64,000 nucleotides of DNA from the NCBI GenBank assembly GCA_025174535.1, contig JALBUN010000011.1:62001-126000 (forward strand). Reading direction: 5' to 3'. How positions within the stretch are numbered: the stretch's first letter is position 1; every line of letters begins with the position of its first letter. Of the stretch, positions 35,672-45,962 are shown piece after piece. The position numbers and the translations under genes were made by a program. The DNA is from Cantharellus purpuraceus (taxonomy: Eukaryota > Basidiomycota > Agaricomycetes > Cantharellales > Hydnaceae). The notes under the pieces are model-generated. The model was not told the DNA's origin and did not search any database. It worked only from the letters and a program-made list of their open reading frames with translations.

Positions 35672-36890
35672 TTAAAGATTCATAAGGGGGCCAGGTTTGT
35701 CTGGATAAGTGGAGTGAAAGTCAGAGACAGATTCAGATGTGTGATTGAGTTCGGACACAGAGATCCATGAGGATTCTTCGTTGGTGCCTTCGTATCCAGT
35801 CCATTTGACTAAGTACTGGAGCTTGCACTTGTATTGATGGTTGATCTTCGAGTCCAGGATCTCAGAGACCTCATATTCATTGTCTCCTTTGATGATGATT
35901 GGGGGAGGTGGAGGTTGCGTGCGACCAGAGATCTCGTTTGTAGTGGCAGGTTCGAGCATTGATATATGGAAGACTGGATGAACTGCTTGGAAGTGGTCTG
36001 GGAGGCAGAGGGTGAAAGACCTGCTGCCCGCACGAGCAATGACCTCATAAGGACCTAAGTATTTCTCGGAGAGTTTCTTCGATGGACAGGTGGTCCGGAA
36101 GTGTTCGGCCTTAATGAATACTTTGTCTCCGATTTGCAGGTCTGGAGCTGGAATGCGGTGTCGGTCTGTGGAGACTTGATATTGTTTCTGAGCATCGGAG
36201 ATGGTCTCTCGGAGATGTTGGTGTAGTTGATTGAGGTTGGTTACGAATTGGCGGGCTTTGGTGGAGGCAAGTTCTTTCTCGGGGTGGATGGAGATGTTCG
36301 GATGGTAGCCTTTATTAGCAAAGAACAGAGATGCCGGTAGTCGCGTTCGGAGCATTGTTGTAGGCAAACTCTGTGATCGGAAGTAGATCAGCCCAGTTGT
36401 CTTGTTGATAGTTACAATAGATTCGGAGATATTGTTCCAGTGACTGATTCATTTGTTCCGTTTGTCTGTCTCCTTCAGGGTGGTATCCAGAGGTGAAATG
36501 AAGCTTCATGTTGAGAGCCTTTCCTAATGTGCGGAAGAAGGAGGACACGAACTCCGAGCCCCGATTGGACATGACATGCGATGGGACTCCATGTTTAGAG
36601 AATACATGGAGAACGAACAATTTAGCTAGTGAGGTGGAGGTGATGGTGTCATGCATCGGAATGAATAGGGACTGTTTGGTGAACCTGTCAACAATCATGA
36701 GTATGGTGTCATACCCGAGCGATGGGGGGAGCTTCTCTATGAAATCCATGGAGATGGAGTTCCATGGTTGCTCCGGGATCGGAAGTTGCTTAAGCATTCC
36801 ATAGGGTTTGTGCCTTTGCAATTTTGAGCGCATACACGTGGTACAGGAGTTACAGTAGTGTTGAATGTATTCCCGCATTTTTGGCCATAC
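35672..36890 (-). pseudogene. Family-1 integrase with C-terminal chromodomain
   Basis: The HHCC zinc region ends EYIQHYCNSCTTCMRSK. The DDE core has SMDFIEKLP (first Asp), MSNRGSEFVS where the second catalytic Asp should be (SDRG in active relatives, here SNRG) and GDRQTEQMNQSLEQYLR (Glu). A C-terminal GPY-like region, GPYEVIARAGSRSFTL, is followed by a chromodomain (EYEVSEILDSK...LQYLVKWTGY...SSWI) near 35720-35900. Chromodomains of this type are thought to steer insertion toward heterochromatin. One frameshift lies near 36340, and the Asp-to-Asn change should abolish strand transfer. Confidence 0.9.
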
Positions 36891-36904
36891 ATAGTCTCGT
36901 CAGA

Positions 36905-38550
36905 TTAATCCTTGTGTGCGATTTTGCCCGAAGTGGCTGGAGATCGGGTGATCATGATAATACTGCAAAACTCGGAGTTGGAGGCCATTGGCATCGGGGA
37001 CGTATATCCAGTTGTTGTGTCGGAGGTGTCCTTCGGGGTCAAGTGACCATTTTGGATCGGAAGGGTTGTCCAAGTGTTTAACTGCAACAGGATCAGATCG
37101 GAGTGATGAGTGGATGTCGGAGCGGAGTTGGTTGATGTCCATAATGGTGACAGCTTGGAGGGTGGGAGTCATGAGGGTGGATGCTCATAGGGACGATGCC
37201 AGCTGCTCATTAGTGAACACAGGACGAAAGTTGTGTGGGGTTACAGTGGCATAGTCGCTATTCCCCTCTTTAGGGTAGACATCCCAGCATCTAGTTAACG
37301 CATCGGGCTTTGCTCCAAGTCGACCTGGACGGAAACGGATAATGAGATTGAACTGAGATAGGTATTCGGACCATCGGACCTGTCTCCAGGTGAGCAGTTT
37401 CATTGTGGAGAAGTATTCCAAGTTCTTGTGGTCAGTTATGATGTCCACCGGATCGGAGGGACCCTCAAGGCTTCATATATGGCAAGGAGCTCTTTGTCAT
37501 GGACGTCATAGTTCAGTTCGGGGGGCATAAATGTACGCGAGTGAAAAGCGATCGGGTGGACTTGTCCGTTGTCCGGAGAGATGATGGACAGGATCGCAGC
37601 AAGTGCATAGTCAGAGGCGTTGGTCTCTAATAAGATGGGAATGTCTGGAACCCAATGAGTCAGTATTGGAGCAGAAGTAAAGGCCTTTTTCAAGGTCTCA
37701 AAACTGTCTACATTTGTCAGTGAAATTCCATTGGATACCCTTCCTAGTGAGTCAGGTGAGCGGAACAGTGATATCGGAGTAGCCGTGAATAAAGCCGCAG
37801 TAGAAGTTGGCAAACCTGAGGAAGGACTGTACGTCCTTGACTTTCCAGGGTTCTGGCCATTCCTGTATGGCTTTGATTTTGTCATCGGACATTGTCAATC
37901 CTGCCAGGGAGAGGATATAGCCTAGGTATTCGACCAAGTTGGAGTGGAATTCGCATTTGTCAGCACAGGCGAAGAGGCCACGTTTTCGGAGACGTCAGAG
38001 TACCTCTTGGACATGTGTCCGATGTTCTTCTTTGTTGTCCGAATATACCAGAATGTCATCTAAGTAAATGAGGATGGTCACATCGAGGAGGTCAGCAAAG
38101 GTATCATTCATGAACCTCTGGAAAGCGGCCGGAGCATTGGTTAGTCCAACACACCACTCAAAAGATCCATATCGTGTGCGGAAGGTCATTTTCCATTCAT
38201 TGCCTTCTTGGATGCGGACTATGGTAGGCATGTCGGAGATCTATTTTGGAGTAGATCTTAGCCTTTCGAGGACTCTTGAGTAGGTCCGTGGTGCGGGGTA
38301 TTGGGTATCAGTCTTTCTTGGTGATCTTGTTGAGTCCACAGAAGTCGACACATAGACAGAGTGATCCGCCCTTTTTGTGGACAAATAGGACCGGAGCTCC
38401 ATGAAAAGATAGGGATGGGCGGATGAAGCCCGTGGCCAGGTTCTCATCTATGAATGTTTGGAGAGCCAGTAGCTCTTTTTGTGATAGTGAGTAGATAGGG
38501 CCAAGCGGAGGGGTGGAGTTGTCATCCAGTTCGATCTTGAGATCGTATGG
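36905..38550 (-). pseudogene. Family-1 reverse transcriptase and RNase H
   Basis: RT motifs seen are [36 protein letters not shown] and the catalytic YLDDILVYS, followed by the thumb segment EYLGYILSLAGLTMSDDK. RNase H starts ETNASDYALAAILS, with the usual Asp of TDASD replaced by Asn, and includes [11 protein letters not shown] and [11 protein letters not shown] deletion of about 26 bp near 37470 removes the WRHYLEG codons. At least five stop codons or shifts interrupt the frame, so no active enzyme is expected. Confidence 0.9.
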
Positions 38551-39261
38551 TCAGTGTTCCACTAGGGAGTCGGCTTTAGACTTGCTGAACATGTCGGCGA
38601 ACTCATGATACTCCTTGGGAACCATAGATAGGTCTGGTGGAGTGGATCGGGCGGAACGAGCAGCAAGGAATATCAGGTCGGAGAGGTGGACCTGGAATGT
38701 GTGAGAACCGTCCAGCTTGCTTAGTCTGGCAAAGACCATAGCGTCCACCATCGATATAAACGGAGGGGTAGACGGAGTATCTATTGGAGGGGAGTCAGCG
38801 GAGGCGGAAGATAATTTCACACCTATAGTTGCTGGTGACGTTGGGGATGACACAGCCTGTACTGGAGAACGGAATGTGATATGGCCCAATGCCCAGTCAA
38901 TCAACGGATTGTAGTGGGTGAGCCAGTTATGTCCGAGAACCACAGAACAGCTGGAGTCAAGTGGAGTAACATAGAATGTAAGGTTCTGGATTTCTCCGAC
39001 AGAAAAATGGATAGACAAATCTATAGCTCGTGAAATAACAGCATTAGTAGTGCCGTCAAATAATTGGAGTGGTATCGGAGTTATGGTGTATGTATGGAGT
39101 TTATGTAAATTGGAAAAAGAGGAATCGAGGAAACAGTGAGTAGAACTGGAGTCAATTAATGCTTGAATAGCGGTATTGGGAATGGAGTCGGAGTGGACGA
39201 GGAGGGTAAGGGAGTCGGAGTGGAAAAGAGCGGATGCGTTCAGGCAGACCTTGTCTGTCAT
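38551..39261 (-). pseudogene. Family-1 retropepsin-like protease and linker
   Basis: An open minus-strand frame of 236 codons with the protease core QALIDSSSTHCFLDSSFS. The catalytic triplet is D-S-S instead of the usual D-S/T-G, and the plus-strand family-1 copy has the same DSSST. The second conserved segment is [17 protein letters not shown]. It is in a different frame from gag, so a frameshift or shared processing would have been needed for Gag-Pol expression. Confidence 0.8.
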
Positions 39262-39314
39262 ACAGGGAGTACCAACGCAGCCCTCAGCCCGTATGGAGGC
39301 TATAGGGCTGCTTA

Positions 39315-40457
39315 CTATTTTTTTTGGTCCGTCGCTTTAGCGTCGGACTTGTCTGTTGTGGCATTGGCAGCACGGCCCTTTGCCTTTGCTGCAGATGAGG
39401 TTGCCTTGTTGCAATCCTTGGCTTGGTGGCCAGGCTTTCCACAGAACAGACAGAGGTTGTTGTCCATGCGGCGCTGGCATTCCTGCTGGGTAAGTTTCCC
39501 GTCCTTTCCCAGCTTGGTGGAAAGGTCCGGAGTACTCTTGTGAGCTCCAGAGTTATTGCTGGTACTGGAGTTATTCTGACCGGAACCGGAAGTGGCAGCA
39601 TTACCAGTGTTTGACTTCTGGCCTGAGTTGGCGGTGGCCCGCTTATTGGACCCCTTGTTGGACTTTGGGGTCTTGTCCAATGATTTGTCTAATTTGTTGT
39701 TGGCCGAATTTTCATGGGAGACCTCGGATTGATGTTCCCAATAACGGGCGTCGATGGATTGGGTGAGCTTGCGGAGGGTAGCCAAACTATCCGGCTTACC
39801 AACACGTGATATCTTGTCCTTGATGTGGGATGGGAGTCCAACATAAAATTGGCGTCATAGTGCGGTGTCGCCCCATTGGACTTTCAGAGCTAGCTGCTGG
39901 AAACTCACAATGTATTTTGCGATTTTGTGATTTTCCTTCATCTGAAGTCGATCGAGTTCATTCTCAGCATCAGCCTCGGGGTTGTACGGACCAAAATTGG
40001 TCCAAAGTTTGGAGATGAAGTCGGAGTAGTCCTCTGACCATATCGGGTCATTGGAGTCATCCATGAGCGCTGGCTCAAAGTAGTCCAGTGTGGTGCCCTT
40101 GAGATAGGACATGGCAAAGGTGACCTTTGCCTGATCGGATGTGAATGCGTTGGGGCGGTCGTGGAAATTCAACCGGCATTGTACCAAGAACGGCTGGAGT
40201 TTGCATGGATCGGAGCCATCGAATGGGTCGGGTTCTTGGACCTTGGTCTGGGACTTAGGAGCTTGTGGGTTATGGATGCTGCTAGCGAGCAGGGAGATGG
40301 CTTGCGCCAGATTTGGAGAGGGCGGGGTGTCATCTTCTTCATTGACGGCCTCTATGTGGTCCATCGGTTCCTTGACGACCTCAGGGATGGTGTCAATGCT
40401 GGGGGCAGGTACCTCGACGATTCGTGCACATTTGGAATTGGCGGTGGATTGTGGCAT
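39315..40457 (-). pseudogene. Family-1 gag with one in-frame TGA
   Basis: From ATG 40457 the frame runs to 39315 with a single TGA at 39857-39855. The central Gag domain contains DPFDGSDPCKLQPFLVQC, VTFAMSYLKGTTLDYFEP and ENELDRLQMKEN. The C-terminal half is Lys/Ser/Asn-rich with one CCHC zinc knuckle, CLFCGKPGHQAKDC. The TGA falls between QWGDTAL and RQFYVGLP, exactly as in the other family-1 copy. Confidence 0.88.
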
Positions 40458-40489
40458 TGGTAGGAGTGAGTATGGGAGTTCGAATATAC

Positions 40490-41029
40490 TGTTATGCACT
40501 AGGTCCGATTGGGGGTTGGAGATTGGATCGGAGGTCGGGTCGGAGTTAGGGTTGGAGGTTGGGTTGGGGTTGGAGTACGTCATGGGGGTCAGAACGGACT
40601 TGACTTCAGCTTATGTGCTGCGCCCTCACTAATACTGGTGTTCGAGATTTCGGAGACGGAGTACAACTTAGAGAGTTAGGATCAGACTTAGGAGCTAGGC
40701 ATGATTCAATATTCAAACTGGGGAATGAAGTCCCCAGTCGGGCAACTTAAATACATATTTGAAATCTAATAATAATTACTCCGGTGATGGGTCTCCAAGG
40801 CTGACAGCCTTACGTGAGTATGTCCGAGTCCAATGGGGACGGATGTCCGGGTTCCTATGGTGATGCTGATGCATCAATCGGAACTGGAGACGGATGGGTG
40901 GAATCAGCGGTGACAATCGGACAGGTAAATGGAGACGTAGCGGTTTCCAAATGGAGTATAGATTTCATATGCGCGGGGATCTGAGGGGATCGGACGGGGA
41001 TCTGGGCGTTAATGAATATAGTCATAACA
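40490..41029 (-). repeat. 5' LTR of the full-length family-1 element
   Basis: 540 bp, TGTTATGCACTAGG... to ...GTCATAACA on the plus strand, followed by the outer target duplicate TGTCT (41030-41034). It pairs with the LTR at 32357-32896. Confidence 0.92.
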
Positions 41030-41814
41030 TGTCTCCATATCCAGAAGGCTTCATATATGGCAAGGAGCTCTTTGTCATGGACGTCATAGTTCAGTTTGGG
41101 GGGCGTAAATGTACACGAGTGAAAAGCGATTGGGTGGACTTGTCCATCATCTCTCCAGATGATGGATAGGATCACGGCAAGTGCATAGTCAGAGGCATTG
41201 GTCTCTAATAGGATAGGAATGTCTGGAACCCAATGAGTCAGTATTGGAGCGGAGGTAAAGGCCTTTTTCAAGGTCTCAAAGCTCTGTCTACATTTGTCAG
41301 TGAAATTCCATTGGATACCCTTCCTAGTAAGTTGGGTGAGTGGAATGGTAATATCAGAGTAGCTGTAAATGAAGCGGCAGTAGAAGTTGGCAAACCCCAG
41401 GAAGGACTGTACGTCCTTGACTTTCCACGGTTCTGGCCATTCCTGTATGGCTTTGATTTTGTCATTGGACATTGTCAGTCCTGCAGGGGAGAGGATATAG
41501 CCTAGATACTCAACTGAGTCAGAGTGGAATTCACATTTGTCAGTGTGGGTGAAGAGGCCATGTTTTCAGAGACATCAGAGTACTTCTTGGACGTGTGTCC
41601 AATGTTCTTCTTCATTATCCAGATATACCAAAATGTCATCTAAGTAAACAAGGACAGTCATATCAAGGAGGTCAGTGAAGGCATCATTCATGAACCACTG
41701 GAAGGCAGCCAGAGCATTGGTTAGTCCGAAAGGCATGATGCACCATTCAAAAGATCCATAACGAGTGTGGAAAGTCATTTTCCACTCATTGCCTTCTTGG
41801 ATGCTGTGAGGGCT
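41030..41814 (-). pseudogene. Older family-1 copy: reverse transcriptase part
   Basis: The minus strand reads [54 protein letters not shown], and then the thumb and RNase H start through [16 protein letters not shown]. There it is interrupted by the full-length insertion and continues at 32356-31520. On the right it is cut by the 3' LTR of the family-2 element; the last five bases before that LTR are GATGC. Confidence 0.88.
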
Positions 41815-42090
41815 ATGCTGAATGACAAGGCTACAACAACAAGATACTCAATAAGTGAGAGCCAATAAGAGATAATGCCAGCTGGTACAGTGGATATCCT
41901 CAGAGATCAAGCTGAGGAAACTGTGCTGTACCAGGCAAGGTCCTTATGCTAGATGACACACAGAATAGGGGAACCAAGATAGGGGAACAATAGGGGAGAG
42001 ATAGGAGAGCGCACCCTAACAGGCTGTGCTGATAGGGGCGATAAGAAAGGTACTAAAAATAGAAACTGAGTCATATGAACCCTGACATCA
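41815..42090 (-). repeat. LTR-D, 3' LTR of the family-2 chromovirus
   Basis: 276 bp with plus-strand ends TGTGAGGGC and CCTGACATCA. On the minus strand it is directly preceded by gagagggggg (42100-42091), a textbook polypurine tract. This fixes the LTR boundary and orientation. Confidence 0.8.
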
Positions 42091-42197
42091 CCCCCCTCTC
42101 AATGCATGTCATCTTGATATGCACCATTGTCCTATCCATCTCAGCAGAGACATACCGCAAAGCACTCTACAAGGTGCTCCCTCACTTTCTGCCAGAG

Positions 42198-42569
42198 TCA
42201 AGTCCATGAAGAGTCTTGACACTGGTTGTTCTCTTCCCTGAGATAAAGTGGGATGGTAAACTTGGATTCATCTGCCTTAAAGACTGCTCCTAGCATCATC
42301 TCTCCTGCCCTATAGATGACCCTGCCAGTGAGCCCTTGGAACATGTATGGTATATCGGAGCCATTGATGAATATGGGGTCTCCGATGTAGTATGTTTGGC
42401 ACCTTGAGGATGCGCCTTCATGCCAAAGGCGGAATTGAGCTGGTGGGGGTGGGGATGAGAGGTTGTAATCCTCTATGGCATGTACAGTATCCCTTGAATC
42501 AATGGTCCAGTTGGACAATGGGGAGGAGGGAATTGGGTGTAGGAGGATAGTGTCAAGCTGGTAGGGCAT
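42198..42569 (-). CDS. Accessory ORF of the family-2 element (123 codons), unknown function
   Basis: An intact frame, ATG 42569 to the stop at 42198, sits between the chromodomain end and the polypurine tract, the position where some LTR elements carry an extra gene. The protein has NWTIDSRDTVHAIEDY near the N-terminus, a Pro tract, and TYYIGDPIFINGSDIPYMFQ in the middle. The reading frame at 51540-51106 carries the same landmarks (HWSLDTEDY, PPP, SYAIGDPIF, EPYTF), so it is a shared element-associated protein. There is no signal peptide or membrane segment. No known domain is recognised. Confidence 0.6.
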   Translation of the reverse strand: MPYQLDTILLHPIPSSPLSNWTIDSRDTVHAIEDYNLSSPPPPAQFRLWHEGASSRCQTYYIGDPIFINGSDIPYMFQGLTGRVIYRAGEMMLGAVFKADESKFTIPLYLREENNQCQDSSWT

Positions 42570-42720
42570 GGTGAGAATATGGATAGTGAAATGACAGTGG
42601 GTTTACTGAGGAAGAGAGGAAGTGGTTGACTTGATTTATATATGGTTGGTGAGTGCTAAGCTTAACTGTGCCTATTCTGTGACTTTGAACCATGTCCATT
42701 AACACATGCTGGGGTCCTCC

Positions 42721-44340
42721 CTACTGTCCAATCAAAGAGGACTCATTTGGGCGGTTCTGTAAAGTTTTCAAGGGGTTGGAAAGGAAGAGTTGCATAGGTG
42801 GCAGCTGAAATATGCCTTGGAGCTTCAGGATTCTCCTTGTGGAAATCTGCGATATGCTTTCTAGCTCTGCTGGCATCCTTGGCTGGTATCCAAAGGTCAT
42901 CAGCAGCTCCATAGCCCTTCCAACACACCAAGTACTCCAGTTTTCCTTAGAAAACCCTGCTATCAAGGATTTTCTCAACTTCATATTCCTGGACTCCATC
43001 TTGGATGATAGGAGGTGGTGGGGGAAATGAATGGCATTCAGGGATAGGATCCTCTTCATAGGGGCACAGGAGAACAACAGAGAATACTGGATGAGTGCAA
43101 CCAAAGAGAGGAGGAAGTTGCAGACCATAGGCATTCCGAGAGACCACATTGTTAATCGTGTAAGGCCCTAGCCACTTGTGATCTAGCTTCTTGGTTGGAT
43201 GGGTCATTGCAATATTTTGTGCATTGAGCCAGACCTTGTCACCAACCTTATACACTGGTGCTGCTTGACAATGGGCATCATAGAATTGTGCCATGTCATC
43301 TGCTGCCTTTTCCAGGGCTGAACAAGCCTCACTTGCGGCCATCTCCATGTGTTCAGTGAATTCCTCCAGTGCTTCAAGCCGTGTCTCTCAGACTGGCTCT
43401 AACCCTAGCCTTGGGTGTTGACCTATGTCGAGCATAAAGGGGGTTGATTGTGTGGAAGAGTGGATGCAGTTGTTGTATGTAAATTCAGCAAAAGCAACCC
43501 ACTCAACCCAGTCATCTTGGTGCTGATTGACAAAGAGCCTCAGATACTGTTCAATCTCTTGGTTGACCTGTTCTGTCTGACCATTGGATTGTGGGTGATA
43601 TGCTGTGGATGCTGCAACCTTGATTCCCAAAAGCTTATTGAGCTCAAACATAAATTGGGAGACAAATTGGGTGCCACGGTCACTGATGACTTCTTCAGGG
43701 AGGCCATGGTGTTTCCACACATAGTCATGGAAGAGTCATGCAATCCCTATGGAATTAATGTCAGAGGTGGTAGGGATCACACGTACTCATTTGGAGAGTC
43801 AGTCCACAACAACAAGAAGTGCATCATAGCCATGGCTAGTGGGTAACTCCACAATTAAGTCAACAGATATCACTTGCCATCTTCAGTCTGAGACACGATT
43901 AGGTAGGAGTTTACCCATTGGAGCAGCTGGGAAGGTTTTGGTCTGATTGCAAAGATCACAGCCCTTGACATACTTTGCAATATATCATCCAATTCCAGGC
44001 CACCAGTAGCTGTGTGATACAAGCTCTGTTGTCCTCCAGCAACCAGGGTGACCTGTGATGCGAGTATCATGGTGTGCCCTTACAATATCATGGCACAGTT
44101 TTGAGTCAAGGGGAACATACACCTTGCCACGATAGAGAACAAGTCCATTCTCCTTGGTCCATTCCTGTCCTCATAGGTTTCCAGAAGAACCGAGTTCCTT
44201 GAGAGCTTTCACAACCTTTTCGTCTCTATTGTTGCAGTTCCACACACGATCCAGAAATATGTCCCCTTCTCCTGTGACCATTTGAGCTCCTGGTCCTGTA
44301 TAGGTGGGCATTGCGTTAATGTGAAATAGCTCAGGGCCAA
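42721..44340 (-). pseudogene. Family-2 integrase and chromodomain
   Basis: The integrase core includes EEVISDRGTQFVSQFMFEL (second catalytic Asp intact), STAYHPQSNGQTEQVNQEIE and WVEWVAFAEFTYNN. The C-terminal part has KVGDKVWLNAQNI, HKWLGPYTINNVV and a chromodomain (EYEVEKILDSR followed after a frameshift by LEYLVCWKGYGAADDLWIP). Breaks near 42950 and 43380 and upstream stops show decay. Confidence 0.85.
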
Positions 44341-45414
44341 GGAGAATCTGGTTTTGATTATCTTCCTCCCCCTGTTTATGATCTACATGTTGTGAGAGGG
44401 CATCAGGTTTAGCTGAATGGTGTCCAGGACAATGGATCAGTTCAAAATCAAAGCGAGAGAGGTAGAGTGACCAGCAAGCTTGTCAGCGATTAAGGTTCTG
44501 AGCTGTATGGAAATACGTGAGGTTTTGATGGTCATTGAGGATCTCAATCTTGTGTTTGGTTCCTTCCAGGATGTGGCACCATTCCTCTAATCCACGTATG
44601 ACAGAGAGCAATTCCTTATCATGGATGGCATAGTTGCGCTCTGCATCTGAAAGACTCTTGGATACGAATCCTATGGGTCTCCATTTCCCATCATCACAGA
44701 GCTGAGATAGAACAGCACCTGTTGCATATGCTGAAGCATCTGTCTCAAGTGGGAATCACTTGGTTTGATCAGGGAGGACAAGGATTGGAGTTGACATGAC
44801 AAGTCGCTTGAGTTCCTCAAAGGCTTCTTGTTCTGGGCCATTGGACGTCCAGGACCATTGTGAATTTGCCTTTGTTAATAGGCTCAGGGGTTTTGCAATG
44901 TGTGAGAAGTCCTCAATGAAACAACTGTAGAAGTTGATGAAGCCCAGGAAGGATTTGACTTTGGTGACATTGCAGGGTGTAGGCCAGTCTCAAACTCCAG
45001 CTACCTTGACTTGGTCCATAGTGACCTGCCCCTGTGAGAGAATAAGTCCAAGATAATCTACCTTCTGTTGCATGAAGAGGCATTTCTCTGGTTTGAGGTA
45101 CAAGTGGTTGGCCTGAAGGATTTCAAGTACAGATTGCACAATCCTGTGGTGTTGTTCTAGGGATTCAGTGAAGATGAGAATGTCATCCATGAACACCACC
45201 ATAACGCCATCATCAATGAGCTCCTTGAAAATGTCATTCATCATAGTCTGGAAAGTCGCTGGGCTGTTTGTGAGACCAAAGAACATGACTAGGGGTTCAT
45301 ATAAGCTACGGTTGGTCTGAAAGGCTGCCTTCCACTCATCACCCTCTTTAATGTGCACATTGTTATATCCCCATCGGATGTCAAGCTTGGTGAAGTACTT
45401 GGCATTGGCAGCAG
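44341..45414 (-). pseudogene. Family-2 reverse transcriptase and RNase H, 5'-truncated
   Basis: The minus strand reads AKYFTKLDIRWGYNNVHIKE, then FFGLTNSPATFQTMMND, VVFMDDILIFT (catalytic YxDD as FMDD) and DYLGLILSQGQVTMDQ, then weaker RNase H sequence to about 44400. The first RT motifs are missing because the copy ends at 45414. Confidence 0.85.
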
Positions 45415-45930
45415 TGTTATGACTATATTCATTAACATCCAGATCCCTGTCTGATCCACTCAGATCCCCATGCATATGAAATCTATACTCCATTTGGAAA
45501 CCGTCATGTCTCCATTTACCTGTCTGATTGTCACCACCGATTCCACCCATCCATCTCCAGTTCCAATTGATGCATCAGCATCACCATAGGAACCTGGACA
45601 TCCATCCCTGTCAGACTCAGACATACTCATGTAAGGCCATCGGCCTCAGAGACCCATCACTGAAGTAATTATTATTAGATTTCAAAATATGCATTTAAGT
45701 TGCTGACTGGGGACTTCATTCCCCAGTTCGAATATCGAATCACACCTAGTTTCTAAGTCTGATCCTAACTCTCTAAGTTGTACTCCATCTCTGAAATCTC
45801 AGACACCGGTATTAGTGAGGGCGCAGCACATAAGCTGAAGCCAAGTCTGTTCCGACCCCCACGATGTACTCTGACTCTGACCCGACCTCCAACCCAATCT
45901 CCAACCTTCAATCGGACCTAGTGCGTAACA
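45415..45930 (+). repeat. 5' LTR of the plus-strand family-1 copy (LTR-A)
   Basis: 516 bp, TGTTATGACT...GTGCGTAACA, directly followed by the family-1 leader (gtatattcgaactccc) and gag. The left flanking 5-mer is AGCAG, inside the family-2 RT. No matching right flank is found in the window, so the 3' end of this element was lost by later rearrangement. Confidence 0.9.
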
Positions 45931-45962
45931 GTATATTCGAACTCCCATACACACTCCTACCA

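Larger units (their letters stand above)
32357..41029 (-). mobile_element. Full-length family-1 Ty3/gypsy chromovirus with antisense reading frames, TSD TGTCT
   Basis: An 8,673-bp minus-strand element with 540-bp LTRs at 40490-41029 (5') and 32357-32896 (3'). TGTCT occurs immediately outside both ends (32352-32356 and 41030-41034). Order in its own direction is LTR, gag, protease, reverse transcriptase, RNase H, integrase with chromodomain, about 2.8 kb with reading frames on the opposite strand, LTR. It sits inside the RNase H gene of an older family-1 copy, interrupting the WRHYLEG codons. Pol has several stops, a short deletion in RNase H near 37470 and an integrase active-site change, so the element is defective. 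No canonical TGG-type primer binding site follows the 5' LTR; the adjacent sequence reads gtatattcgaactccc. Confidence 0.93.
41815..45414 (-). mobile_element. Family-2 Ty3/gypsy chromovirus, 5'-truncated
   Basis: Minus-strand order is reverse transcriptase (from 45414), RNase H, integrase, chromodomain, small accessory ORF, polypurine tract and 3' LTR. It is clearly a different family from family 1 in protein sequence and lower GC. The 5' half, including gag, protease and part of RT, is missing at 45414/45415 where a plus-strand family-1 element begins. It was itself inserted into the older family-1 RT at GATGC. Confidence 0.88.
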
